DNA from: Bacilli bacterium
GTDB taxonomy: Bacteria > Bacillota_I > Bacilli_A > RFN20 > CAG-826
Direction: 5' to 3'
Assembly (NCBI GenBank): GCA_900767605.1
Contig: CAAFZT010000054.1
Coordinates: 1-64,000, forward strand
Length of the DNA: 64,000 bases
In this document: one piece after another, positions 41,859 through 50,629 of the stretch
How positions within the stretch are numbered: position 1 is the stretch's first letter
How the letters are laid out: each line of letters starts with the position of its first letter
Notes under the pieces: model-generated
The model's input: the letters and a program-made list of their open reading frames with translations, nothing else
What the model was told of the DNA's origin: nothing
Database searches by the model: none
Translations under genes and position numbers: made by a program

Positions 41859-42608
41859 TTATTTTCCACGATTCCTAGGGTCAAAATGGGGCATCGGAAG
41901 AAGTTTATGCAGGTTCATTCGATGCAAGCGATCGATTCTTTCTTTCGTGGTTAAATCCGTGCATTCCCCCGTTTGGATATAGCGATCCAAAGTCGCATAG
42001 GTGAAGCCCAGTTTATCTTCATCGCTACAACCAGATAAGCCATCGCTAGGCGTCTTATCCACAAGATGAGAAGGTAATCCCAGGACCCTTCCTATTTGTT
42101 TCACTTCCTCCACCAAAAGAAGCATTAAAGGACTCACGTCCCCCGCGGAATCACCAAATTTGGTGGAATAGCCAACATAATCTTCGCTGCGATTGCAGGT
42201 GTTGATGACGCGTCCTCCCCCTTCTATGGACTGTGCCACGGCATAAAGAGTTGCCATGCGCAAGCGAGGTGGCAAATTGATCAAAGCATCATGACTTAAA
42301 GAACAGGATGCCTCTATGTCCTTCTTCATGCCAAGGAACCCGTCGTTAATATTGATTTCCATAAAGGGAATATCCAAAAAGCGAACCAAGGAACGAGCAT
42401 CTTCGATGTCGTTTTGAACCCCATTGGGCATTAAAACGCCTAAAACCCTTTCTTTCCCAAGGGCTTTCACGCACAAAGTCGCGCAAACGGAAGAATCTTT
42501 TCCGCCAGAAATCCCAATAACCGCCTTGCATTTTGGACCATTGTTCTCAAAATAATCCACCAGCCATCGAATCAATTCTTCCGCTGTTCTTTCGGGATTT
42601 TCTAGCAT
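41859..42608 (-). CDS. nadE: NH3-dependent NAD+ synthetase
   Basis: 249 residues. The PP-loop VIGISGGKDSSVCATL (about 31-46) and the C-terminal KTPSDGLSGCSDEDKLGFTYATLD block (about 190-213) identify NadE. There is no glutaminase domain, so it uses ammonia to amidate nicotinate adenine dinucleotide. Its promoter (-10 TAGAAT) and GAGGAGG site lie directly upstream. Downstream, 83 bp precede the flippase gene without a visible terminator. Confidence 0.94.
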   Translation of the reverse strand: MLENPERTAEELIRWLVDYFENNGPKCKAVIGISGGKDSSVCATLCVKALGKERVLGVLMPNGVQNDIEDARSLVRFLDIPFMEININDGFLGMKKDIEASCSLSHDALINLPPRLRMATLYAVAQSIEGGGRVINTCNRSEDYVGYSTKFGDSAGDVSPLMLLLVEEVKQIGRVLGLPSHLVDKTPSDGLSGCSDEDKLGFTYATLDRYIQTGECTDLTTKERIDRLHRMNLHKLLPMPHFDPRNRGK

Positions 42609-42738
42609 CTTCGCTCCCTCCTCTTTTTTACCATTATTCTACGCATTCTTTTTGGATAAAAAAGCCCGTGAAATACCTCGAATTATATTGACATTTTTCG
42701 CCATGATACTAGCATTAAAACCGAAAGGAACTAGTTTT

Positions 42739-43623
42739 ATGAACTACATACTTAGTGCTACCTCCACCGCCGACCTCACCAAAGAGGAATTCCGCAATCG
42801 GAACATCCATTATCTTTGCTTCCATTTCAACCTCAATGGAGTCGATTACGTCGATGATTTAGGACAATCCATCCCCTTCGACGAATTTTATGAACGCATG
42901 TCCAAGGGTGAAATGACCAAAACCAGCCAACCCTCCGCCGGAGACTACATCAACTACTTCACGCCATTCCTTCAAGAAGGAAAAGACATCTTGCACGTCA
43001 GCCTTTCTAGTGGACTAAGCGGCGAATACAATTCGGCCAACCTCGCTGCAGAAATGCTCAAGGAACAATTCCCCGAACGCAAAATTCGTATCGTGGATAG
43101 TTTGGGCGCCTCCAGCGGCTATGGCTTGTTCATGGACAAATTAGCCGATTTACGGGATGAAGGCATGGGATTAGACGAACTGGGCGATTGGGCCGAGGAA
43201 CACCGCCTTGAACTCCACCATTTCTTCTTCTCCACCGATTTGAAATATTATGTCCGTGGCGGTCGCGTTACCCCCATCGCCGGTTTCTTCGGGAATTTGC
43301 TTAACATTTGCCCCTTGCTCCATATGGACGAAAATGGAAAGCTCATCCCCTTGGAAAAAGTCCACGGAACCAAAAAGGTGGAAAAGCGAATCGTCGAGAA
43401 AATGGTTGAAAACGCCAACGGCGGGCTCGACTATAACGGAAAAGTCTTTATCTCGATGTCTCACTGCATGGATCTTGCAATGCCCGTGAAAAACATGGTC
43501 GATGAAAAATTCAAGGACATGAACGGCAAAGTCGTCATCCATTCTATTGGAACCACGATCGGATCCCATACGGGACCTGGCACGGTCGCCCTCTTCTTCT
43601 GGGGCAAAACCCGCGCGAAATAA
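42739..43623 (+). CDS. DegV-family fatty-acid-binding protein
   Basis: 294 residues from the ATG at 42739 (AAAGGA 10 nt upstream); the frame opens earlier but that segment covers a promoter-like TTGACA (42687-42692 region). DegV fold: ILSATSTADLTKEEF at the N-terminus in place of the usual DST/S, KTSQPSAGDYINYF, HVSLSSGLSGEYNSANLA and the RGGRVTP block, with IGTTIGSHTGPGTVALFFWG at the end. Family members bind a fatty acid and act as FakB-like subunits for fatty acid kinase. No FakA is next to it. Confidence 0.9.
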   Translation: MNYILSATSTADLTKEEFRNRNIHYLCFHFNLNGVDYVDDLGQSIPFDEFYERMSKGEMTKTSQPSAGDYINYFTPFLQEGKDILHVSLSSGLSGEYNSANLAAEMLKEQFPERKIRIVDSLGASSGYGLFMDKLADLRDEGMGLDELGDWAEEHRLELHHFFFSTDLKYYVRGGRVTPIAGFFGNLLNICPLLHMDENGKLIPLEKVHGTKKVEKRIVEKMVENANGGLDYNGKVFISMSHCMDLAMPVKNMVDEKFKDMNGKVVIHSIGTTIGSHTGPGTVALFFWGKTRAK

Positions 43624-43640
43624 TTCGCACCTCTAACAGA

Positions 43641-43667
43641 AAAACGGCAGGCCCCCCTGCCGTTTTC
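43641..43667. terminator. Bidirectional terminator between the degV-family gene and pflB
   Basis: AAAACGGCAGG-CCCC-CCTGCCGTTTT, perfect arms with U-runs in both directions. It ends both the plus-strand DegV gene and minus-strand pflB, whose stops face each other 60 bp apart. Confidence 0.92.
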
Positions 43668-43682
43668 TTGTTGTTCTACCAA

Positions 43683-45935
43683 CTAGAGCGACTCGTGCGC
43701 GTGACGAGCAATAACGTCTAGTTGCTGTTCTTTCGTCAAATCGATGAACTTGACCGCATAACCAGAGACGCGGATCGTGAAATTCGCATATTCGGGTTTT
43801 TCTGGGTGCTCCATCGCGTCTTTAAGTTTATCAATGCCGAAGACGTTAACGTTAAGGTGATGGGCGCCTTTGTCAAAGTAGCCATCGAGGACGTAGACGA
43901 GGTTTTTCACCCGTTCCGCATCCGTTTTTCCAAGGGTATTGGGAGCAATCGTCTGGGTATTGGAAATGCCATCTAGCGCATATTCATACGGAAGCTTTGC
44001 TACCGAGTTGAGGGAAGCGAGCAAGCCGTTTTTCTCCGCTCCATAAGCAGGGTTAGCGCCTGGGGAGAGCGGTTCTCCTGCTTTGCGGCCGTCCGGCATC
44101 GAACCTGTGGCTTTGCCATAAACGACATTGGAAGTAATCGTAAGAATGGAGGTCGTGGGTTCAGAATCGCGGTAGGTATGGTGCTTTTTGATCTTCTTCA
44201 TGAAGGTCTTCAATAGCCACACGGCAATATCGTCCGCGCGGTCATCGTCATTGCCATAACGAGGGAAGTCGCCCTCGATTTCATAATCAACGACTAAGCC
44301 CGTTTCATCGCGAATGGTTTTGACTTTGGCGTAACGAATCGCGGAAAGGCTATCGACAACGTGGGAGAATCCCGCGATCCCTGTAGCAAACGTGCGGCGG
44401 ACATCCGTATCGATGAGGGCCATTTCGGCGGCTTCGTAATAATAACGGTCATGCATGTATTGAATGAGGTTCAAGACATTAACATAAATGCCCGCGAGCC
44501 ATTCCATCATGTCGTCGTAGCGTGCCATGACTTCGTCGTAATCCAAATATTCGGAAGTAATCGGACGGTAACGCGGACCCACTTGGTCGTGCGTTTTTTC
44601 GTCAACGCCGCCGTTAATCGCGTAAAGCAAGCATTTGGCCAAGTTCGCGCGGGCTCCGAAGAATTGCATTTCTTTGCCGGTTTCGGTTGCAGAAACGCAG
44701 CAGCAAATCGAATAGTCGTCTCCCCAAACCGGACGCATCACATCATCGTTTTCATATTGAATGGAGCTGGTTTTCACCGAAATATTCGCCGCATAGGACT
44801 TAAATCCGGCAGGAAGGCGCTTCGAATACAAAACCGTAAGGTTGGGTTCGGGAGCAGGCCCCATGTTCTCCAGGGTGTGGAGGAACCGGAAATCGCTTTT
44901 GGTCACTAGGCTGCGGCCGTCTTGCCCCATACCACCAACTTCAAGGGTCGCCCAAACGGGGTCGCCAGAGAAAAGTTGATTGTAGGAGGGGATGCGGGCA
45001 AATTTGACCATGCGGAGTTTCATAACGAGGTGGTCAATGAGCTCTTGGGCTTCCGTTTCAGTAAGGATGCCTTTGCGTAAATCGCGCTCGATATAAATAT
45101 CAAGGAACGTGGAGATACGACCGACAGACATGGCGGCACCATTTTGCGTGCGGATGGCGGCCAAATAGCCAAAATAGAGCCATTGCACCGCTTCTTTGGC
45201 GTCTTTAGCCGGTTGAGAAATATCAAAACCAAACGAGGCAGCCATTTGTTTCATTTCGCGGAGTGCCTTCATCTGATCGGCGATTTCTTCACGCAGGCGA
45301 ATGACGTCTTCCGTCATCGTGCCATCGCCGCATTCGGCGAGGTCTTCTTCTTTTTGTGCTAGCAAGAAATCAATACCATAAAGGGCAACGCGGCGATAAT
45401 CGCCAACAATTCTGCCGCGGCCATAGGCATCGGGAAGACCCGTTAAGATTTTGTTGTGACGGACTAATTTCATCTCCGGGGTATAGACATCAAAGACCGC
45501 TTGGTTATGGGTTTTGTGATAATCCGTGAAGATTTTGTGAAGTTCGGGGTTGGGGGTATAGCCATAGGTTTGGCAGGCTTTTTCCGCCATCTTTATTCCA
45601 CCATAAGGCATGAAAGCGCGCTTTAAAGGCTTATCGGTTTGTAGGCCGACCACCTTTTCCAATTCTTTCGTTTGATCGCCAATATAAGCGGGACCATAGG
45701 CGTTAATGGAGGAAACCACCTCGGTTTCCATGTCCAAAACGCCGCCTTTGGCACGTTCTTGATGTTGCAAATCCTGCACCATGTTCCAAAGCGTTTCGGT
45801 TGCGCCAGTCGGCCCTTCCAAAAAGGAAGCGTCTCCTTGATATTCCGTATAGTTTCGTTGAATGAAGTCACGAACGTTGACGTCTTCATTCCAGTGTCCG
45901 GGGGCAAAGCCCTCCCATTGTAATTTCTGTTCCAT
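43683..45935 (-). CDS. pflB: Pyruvate formate-lyase (formate C-acetyltransferase)
   Basis: 750 residues from the ATG at 45935 (AAAGGAGGG upstream). Glycyl radical enzyme that cleaves pyruvate with CoA to acetyl-CoA and formate. The tandem catalytic cysteines lie in DDYSICCCVSATETGKEMQFFGARANLAK (about 400-428), and the C-terminal radical-Gly motif is RVSGYAVKF near 727-735. The Cys pair sits in CCCVSA instead of the more usual ACCVSP. It needs PflA, encoded immediately upstream with 76 bp between, where an FNR box sits at activating distance. Confidence 0.97.
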   Translation of the reverse strand: MEQKLQWEGFAPGHWNEDVNVRDFIQRNYTEYQGDASFLEGPTGATETLWNMVQDLQHQERAKGGVLDMETEVVSSINAYGPAYIGDQTKELEKVVGLQTDKPLKRAFMPYGGIKMAEKACQTYGYTPNPELHKIFTDYHKTHNQAVFDVYTPEMKLVRHNKILTGLPDAYGRGRIVGDYRRVALYGIDFLLAQKEEDLAECGDGTMTEDVIRLREEIADQMKALREMKQMAASFGFDISQPAKDAKEAVQWLYFGYLAAIRTQNGAAMSVGRISTFLDIYIERDLRKGILTETEAQELIDHLVMKLRMVKFARIPSYNQLFSGDPVWATLEVGGMGQDGRSLVTKSDFRFLHTLENMGPAPEPNLTVLYSKRLPAGFKSYAANISVKTSSIQYENDDVMRPVWGDDYSICCCVSATETGKEMQFFGARANLAKCLLYAINGGVDEKTHDQVGPRYRPITSEYLDYDEVMARYDDMMEWLAGIYVNVLNLIQYMHDRYYYEAAEMALIDTDVRRTFATGIAGFSHVVDSLSAIRYAKVKTIRDETGLVVDYEIEGDFPRYGNDDDRADDIAVWLLKTFMKKIKKHHTYRDSEPTTSILTITSNVVYGKATGSMPDGRKAGEPLSPGANPAYGAEKNGLLASLNSVAKLPYEYALDGISNTQTIAPNTLGKTDAERVKNLVYVLDGYFDKGAHHLNVNVFGIDKLKDAMEHPEKPEYANFTIRVSGYAVKFIDLTKEQQLDVIARHAHESL

Positions 45936-45962
45936 GTTTTCCCTCCTTTGGGGGCATGCAAT

Positions 45963-46004
45963 ATTTTGAGAGTTTAGAGGAAGCGTTTCTTTGATTTCAA
46001 TCAA
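45963..46004 (-). promoter_or_regulatory. FNR-activated promoter of pflB
   Basis: FNR box TTGATTTCAATCAA (45991-46004), matching TTGAT-N4-ATCAA exactly. A weak -10 (CAAAAT, 45963-45968) gives a start near 45956, which puts the box centre at about -41.5. The predicted leader is about 21 nt and holds the SD. Confidence 0.7.
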
Positions 46005-46011
46005 TTTCGCT

Positions 46012-46737
46012 TCATTTTTTCGTAAGAATGTTTTCCGCGTTTTTTACCCGTTCATTCGAGGGGGGTTCTACTTTCCCAAGCGAATAATTCAAATGAAGCT
46101 CTTTCCATTTGAATTCCCCCATTTTATGGAAGGGGAGCACTTCTACCCGTTCCACGTTATGGAGGCCATCAATGAAGCGGCGAGTTGCATTCAAATCCTC
46201 GTCGAAATCCGTGTATCCCGGCACTAAGACGTGACGAATCCATACGGGCTTATGGATTTCATCCAAGTAACGAAGCATATCAAGAATATTTTCATTGCTT
46301 TTGCCCGTTAGGATTCGATGCTTTTTATTGTCGATTTCTTTAATGTCGACAAGCAATAAGTCCGTTACCTTCATAAGACTTTGGAAGCGGGAGAAGAATG
46401 GCTCCTCTCTTGTAAATGGCGATCCTGAAGTATCGATGCAGGTGGATATCCCTTTTTCTTTGGCTTTCGTAAATAGTTCCGTCAAGAATTCGATTTGAAG
46501 CAAAGGTTCTCCTCCGCTGACGGTGATGCCGCCTTCTTCGCCCCAATAGGATCGATAACGTAACGCTTGCTCTAGGATAGAATCCGCTGATCGGAGTTCT
46601 CCACCGGGAGTAGCCCACGTATCGGGGTTATGGCAATAAAGGCAACGCAAAGGGCACCCTTTCAAAAAGATAACAAAACGGATTCCCGGGCCATCCAGGG
46701 ATCCAAACGTTTCGATCGAATGAATGTTTCCTTGCAT
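46012..46737 (-). CDS. pflA: Pyruvate formate-lyase-activating enzyme (radical SAM)
   Basis: 241 residues. The radical-SAM cluster motif FLKGCPLRCLYCHNPDTW (Cx3Cx2C) is at about 28-45, with ITVSGGEPLLQ near 74-84 and DTSGSPF near 107. It uses SAM to place the glycyl radical on PflB. SD is GAGAGGA. Its promoter has the same FNR box as pflB, partly inside the end of the fnr gene. Confidence 0.96.
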   Translation of the reverse strand: MQGNIHSIETFGSLDGPGIRFVIFLKGCPLRCLYCHNPDTWATPGGELRSADSILEQALRYRSYWGEEGGITVSGGEPLLQIEFLTELFTKAKEKGISTCIDTSGSPFTREEPFFSRFQSLMKVTDLLLVDIKEIDNKKHRILTGKSNENILDMLRYLDEIHKPVWIRHVLVPGYTDFDEDLNATRRFIDGLHNVERVEVLPFHKMGEFKWKELHLNYSLGKVEPPSNERVKNAENILTKK

Positions 46738-46757
46738 CTAAAATCCTCTCAGCACGC

Positions 46758-46801
46758 TTATTATCTTTTTAAAATATCGAAACTTCCTTGATTTCAATCA
46801 A
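46758..46801 (-). promoter_or_regulatory. FNR-activated promoter of pflA
   Basis: FNR box TTGATTTCAATCAA (46788-46801), identical to the pflB box. A -10 TAATAA (46758-46763) gives a start near 46751, so the box is centred at about -43. The box overlaps the TGA stop of the fnr gene (46798-46800). Confidence 0.7.
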
Positions 46802-47484
46802 GAATTGGCAATTTCCACCAACGCATCGAAATTGCAGATTCGAAAAGCAGAACGCCCCTTCTTTTCCAGGACGCCATCTTGCAGCAATTCGCCGATTTTT
46901 CGGGATACCGTCTCAGGACGAAGGGATACCGCCGAAGCAATGTCGCTTAATTTCATCGAGAAAGAATCACGATGAAACTGCGAAGCGCGATAAGCAAATA
47001 GTCGAGCGATTTTGGCTTTGGGGTCCGTGGTAGATAGAATCATATTTCGTTCATTCGCATCGTGGAGTTTTTTCGAAAGGATCTCGATCACGGACAAAGC
47101 GCCGCGTCCATCCTTTAGATGATTCCGGACGATGGAAGCAGGAACTTTGCAAACCACCACTTCATCCATGGCAATGCCGTGGAAGGGGAAAGTGGGCTGT
47201 TCGAGAAATAAACCCTCCCAAATCCATTCGCCCTTGCCAAAAAACGCGACAATTTTTTCTCTGCCGTCCGAATCATAATTCACAAGTTTGATGTTCCCTT
47301 TATGAATCAAGTAAAGGGAATCGGCAGGATCGCCAAGAGAAAAAATCGAATCGCCTTTTTGGTAAGTCAATCGAACGGCTGAAGCAAAAAGCGAATCCTT
47401 CTTCCCTTGCTTTTTGTCTTCCTCAAAAAGCCATGCAGATACGCATGGAGAAGGGCATTGTTGGCACGGCGTCTTGGTTTTCAT
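46798..47484 (-). CDS. fnr: FNR-type oxygen-sensing regulator (Crp/Fnr family)
   Basis: 228 residues from the ATG at 47484; the open frame reaches further up but those residues are hydrophobic and unlike the family. Three cysteines near the start (C7, C10, C14 in CQQCPSPC) and a fourth, C112 (VVVCKVPASI), copy the layout of Escherichia coli FNR, whose four cysteines hold an O2-labile [4Fe-4S] cluster. The cyclic-nucleotide-like domain (about 30-120) is followed by the HTH LRPETVSRKIGE; E191, S194 and R195 correspond to the E-xx-SR residues that read TTGAT. It should activate pflA and pflB without oxygen. No clear SD is seen. Confidence 0.88.
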   Translation of the reverse strand: MKTKTPCQQCPSPCVSAWLFEEDKKQGKKDSLFASAVRLTYQKGDSIFSLGDPADSLYLIHKGNIKLVNYDSDGREKIVAFFGKGEWIWEGLFLEQPTFPFHGIAMDEVVVCKVPASIVRNHLKDGRGALSVIEILSKKLHDANERNMILSTTDPKAKIARLFAYRASQFHRDSFSMKLSDIASAVSLRPETVSRKIGELLQDGVLEKKGRSAFRICNFDALVEIANS

Positions 47485-47588
47485 AAATGGCAATGTCGAA
47501 CACTTCAATATCGACTCTAGCAAGATACATGGAAGAAAGAAGAAATCAAGCAAAATAACCCAAAGCCTCTTTGCCTATTTCTCGGGCT

Positions 47589-47616
47589 TTTTAACCACTT
47601 TATAGGACGTTGTCAA
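47589..47616 (-). promoter_or_regulatory. Promoter of the fnr gene
   Basis: -35 TTGACA (47611-47616), 16-bp spacer, -10 TTAAAA (47589-47594), leaving a leader of about 100 nt. It lies back-to-back with the nrdD promoter. Confidence 0.5.
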
Positions 47617-47631
47617 AACTTTGGTCCTCTC

Positions 47632-47662
47632 TTGTTGCAACATTCTCTCACGCGCCTAAAAT
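47632..47662 (+). promoter_or_regulatory. Promoter of nrdD with a palindrome over the -35
   Basis: -35 TTGCAA (47635-47640), 16-bp spacer, -10 TAAAAT (47657-47662). The -35 lies inside the palindrome TGTTGCAACA (47633-47642 region), a possible operator. No FNR box or typical NrdR box was seen here. Confidence 0.6.
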
Positions 47663-47727
47663 GAGGACTCGTCAGCAGTGAAAGAGAAGGGTGCTTGTCT
47701 TTCTCTAGCGTCTTGAGGAGTATCGGT

Positions 47728-50043
47728 ATGACAGTTATTTACGACGAAAGTCTCGATGGGAACTTAGATATTGAGGAACCAAAAATCTGCGTCATGAAGC
47801 GTTCGGGCGAACGAACGAGTTTTGATCGCATGAAAATCGTGGAAGCTATCCGCGGTGCCAACGAAGAAGAAGGTATCGTTTCGGAGCGTTTAACCGAAGA
47901 ACAAATCAACGGAATCGCCTATGGCATCATGAAGGATGCCGCGAATGCAGGACGTGATTTGTCCGTGGAAGAAATCCAGGACAAAGTCGAGGATGCTTTG
48001 ATGGGCACCGGCAAATACAAGGTTGCCCGCCTTTATATCACCTATCGTTATAAGCACGGCGAAAGCCGCAAAATGAGCGATATCGACCAAAAAATCGCTG
48101 GTGTTGTCGAACGCTCTAATGAAGAAGTCAAACAAGAAAACTCCAACAAGAATCCGACAATCCTTTCCGTTCAACGCGACTATATGGCCGGGGAATGGAG
48201 CCGTTATTATACGGGCCGTTATTTGCTTAGCGATGACATCGTCCAAGCTCATCGCGAAGGCATCATCCACTTCCACGACGCCGATTATTTTGCCCAGCAC
48301 GAGCACAACTGCGACCTCGTTAACCTCGAGGATATGCTTCAAAACGGAACCTGTATTTCGGGCACTCATATCGATACCCCACATAGTTTCTCCGTCGCTT
48401 GCACCGTCGCCAGCCAAATCGTAGCCCAAGTCGCTTCAAGCCAATATGGCGGACAAACCATCACCATGAGCCATTTGGCTCCGTTTGTCGACGTTTCGCG
48501 CAAGAGAATTGCCAAACGTTTGAAAGCGGAATTTGAAGCCGCTGGCATCGAAACTTCCAGTGATAAATTCAATCATTTGGTCGAGCAAGAAGTCCGCAAG
48601 GAAATCGAAACGGGCTGCCAAACCATCCAATATCAGTTGATCACCTTGCAATCCACCAACGGCCAAGCTCCTTTCGTGACCGTCTTCCTCTATCTCCACG
48701 AAGTTCCAGAAGGCCGCACCAGAGATGACCTCGCCCTCATTATCGAAGTCATGCTCAAGCAACGCATTCTCGGCGTCAAAGACCGCACTGGGCAATACAT
48801 CACCCCGGCTTTCCCCAAACTCATCTATGTCCTTCAAGACGATAACATCGACGAAGGTACCCCCTATTTCTATTTGACCAAATTGGCCGCAGAATGCACA
48901 GCCAAGCGCATGGTCCCCGACTACATCTCCGAAAAGAAAATGTTCGAATTAAAGGGCGATTGCTACCCCTGCATGGGTTGCCGTTCCTTCTTAACTCCAG
49001 ATCGCTTCACCGATGCGGGCATCGGCAACATTGCCAACGCTTTGGATTATGTTCCCGGTAAGCACCGTTACTACGGCCGCTTCAATCAAGGCGTCGTCAC
49101 CATTAACCTTGTCGATGTTGCTTGCTCTAGCGGCAAAGACGAAGAGCGCTTCTGGGAAATCTTCCGCGATCGTTTGGAACTTTGCCATCGCGCCTTGCAA
49201 CTTCGCCACAAGCGCTTGCTCGGCACTCCAAGCGACGTGGCTCCGATTCTTTGGCAGGACGGGGCTTTGGCCCGTTTGAAGCCAGGAGAAACCATTGATA
49301 AGCTTCTCTTCAATGGCTATTCCACGATTTCTTTGGGCTATGCCGGACTCGCCGAATGTGTCTATTACATGAAAGGCACATCCCACACTTCCGGAGTAGG
49401 GGAAGAATTTGGCATTCGCGTCATGAAGCTTCTCAACGATTCCTGCGCGAAATGGAAGAGAGAAGAAAACATCGACTACTCCGTCTATGGCACTCCTCTT
49501 GAGTCTACGACCTACAAATTTGCCAAGTGCCTCCAAAAGCGTTTCGGCATCATCCCCGGAGTTACCGATCATAACTACATTACCAATTCCTATCACGTCA
49601 ACGTCCGGGAAAAGATCAACGCCTTCGATAAATTGACCAAGGAAGCTCAGTTCCAACAGCTTTCTCCAGGTGGAGCCGTGAGTTATGTTGAGGTTCCGAA
49701 CATGCAGAATAACATCCCTGCGGTTATTGCGATCATGAAGCATATCTACAACACGATCGTCTACGCGGAGCTCAACACCAAGAGCGACCTTTGCGAGAAT
49801 TGCGGTTATACCGGCGAAATCAAAATCGTCAAAGACGAAACCGGCAAACTCGTTTGGGAATGTCCCAATTGCGGCAACCGCGACCAAAGTAAGATGCACG
49901 TTGCCCGCAGAACCTGCGGATATATCGGCACCCAGTTCTGGAATCAAGGCCGTACGCAGGAAATCCAAGACCGCGTCCTGCATCTAAGCTTAGGAACCTT
50001 GGACGAAGAAGCCGAGAAGAAAAAAGCGGAAGAAAATAAGTAA
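47728..50043 (+). CDS. nrdD: Anaerobic ribonucleoside-triphosphate reductase (class III)
   Basis: 771 residues from the ATG at 47728 (GAGGAG seven bases upstream); an earlier TTG start is unlikely. An ATP cone opens the protein (about 20-105, KRSGERTSFDRMKIVEAIRGAN), followed by the glycyl-radical reductase barrel. The C-terminus has the zinc site LCENCGYTG ... CPNCGNRDQ and the glycyl-radical motif RRTCGYIGTQF. It makes dNTPs from NTPs with formate under strict anaerobiosis; formate comes from PflB next door. Confidence 0.97.
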   Translation: MTVIYDESLDGNLDIEEPKICVMKRSGERTSFDRMKIVEAIRGANEEEGIVSERLTEEQINGIAYGIMKDAANAGRDLSVEEIQDKVEDALMGTGKYKVARLYITYRYKHGESRKMSDIDQKIAGVVERSNEEVKQENSNKNPTILSVQRDYMAGEWSRYYTGRYLLSDDIVQAHREGIIHFHDADYFAQHEHNCDLVNLEDMLQNGTCISGTHIDTPHSFSVACTVASQIVAQVASSQYGGQTITMSHLAPFVDVSRKRIAKRLKAEFEAAGIETSSDKFNHLVEQEVRKEIETGCQTIQYQLITLQSTNGQAPFVTVFLYLHEVPEGRTRDDLALIIEVMLKQRILGVKDRTGQYITPAFPKLIYVLQDDNIDEGTPYFYLTKLAAECTAKRMVPDYISEKKMFELKGDCYPCMGCRSFLTPDRFTDAGIGNIANALDYVPGKHRYYGRFNQGVVTINLVDVACSSGKDEERFWEIFRDRLELCHRALQLRHKRLLGTPSDVAPILWQDGALARLKPGETIDKLLFNGYSTISLGYAGLAECVYYMKGTSHTSGVGEEFGIRVMKLLNDSCAKWKREENIDYSVYGTPLESTTYKFAKCLQKRFGIIPGVTDHNYITNSYHVNVREKINAFDKLTKEAQFQQLSPGGAVSYVEVPNMQNNIPAVIAIMKHIYNTIVYAELNTKSDLCENCGYTGEIKIVKDETGKLVWECPNCGNRDQSKMHVARRTCGYIGTQFWNQGRTQEIQDRVLHLSLGTLDEEAEKKKAEENK

Positions 50044-50050
50044 AATAGAA

Positions 50051-50076
50051 AGCCACAGGGATTCCTTGTGGCTTTT
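50051..50076 (+). terminator. Intercistronic hairpin between nrdD and nrdG
   Basis: AGCCACAGGG-ATT-CCTTGTGGCT, a 10-bp stem with one G-U pair, followed by TTTCG. The gap to nrdG is only about 20 bp and nrdG has its own SD, so this is probably a leaky terminator lowering nrdG output relative to nrdD. Confidence 0.6.
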
Positions 50077-50092
50077 CGATAGGAGGACAAAG

Positions 50093-50629
50093 ATGCATTA
50101 CGGACAAATCATGATCGCCGATAGCGCCAACGGAGTAGGGGTTCGCGTGACCTTATTCGTTTCGGGATGCACGAATCATTGCCCTGGATGTTTTCAACCA
50201 GAAACCTGGGACTTCTCTTTTGGAGAACCCTATACCCAAGAGGTGGAAGACAGAATCATCGAAGAACTCAAGAAATCCTACTACGACGGATTAACGATTT
50301 TAGGAGGCGAACCTTTTGAAATCGAAAATCAGCCCGCTCTTCTTCCCTTGATTAAGCGCGTTCACGAAATGGATCCGAAACGAACTATTTGGATGTATAC
50401 CGGATTCCATTACGAAGACCTTTTGCCAGGTGGAAAACGCTACACGCCCTTCACGGATTCCATTTTGGATAAGATTGATATCCTCGTGGATGGCCCCTTC
50501 CAAGAAGAAAACAAAAACATCTCTTTGAATTTCCGCGGATCCACCAACCAACGGATCATTGATGTCCCCCAAACAAGAAAAGCGGGGCATATCGTCTTAT
50601 CCCCGCTTCAAGAAAGTTCTCTTCTTTAA
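50093..50629 (+). CDS. nrdG: Anaerobic ribonucleotide reductase-activating protein
   Basis: 178 residues from the ATG at 50093 (AGGAGG six bases upstream). Radical-SAM activase with VSGCTNHCPGCFQP (Cx3Cx2C) near 23-36 and a LGGEPFE segment near 73. It generates the glycyl radical on NrdD. Its TAA stop overlaps the stop of the convergent GH95 gene in a shared TTAA. Confidence 0.95.
   Translation: MHYGQIMIADSANGVGVRVTLFVSGCTNHCPGCFQPETWDFSFGEPYTQEVEDRIIEELKKSYYDGLTILGGEPFEIENQPALLPLIKRVHEMDPKRTIWMYTGFHYEDLLPGGKRYTPFTDSILDKIDILVDGPFQEENKNISLNFRGSTNQRIIDVPQTRKAGHIVLSPLQESSLL

Noticed and set aside
48991..49983. 330-codon open frame opposite nrdD
   Set aside because: Antisense shadow of nrdD; the nrdD reading frame has the clear glycyl-radical and zinc motifs.
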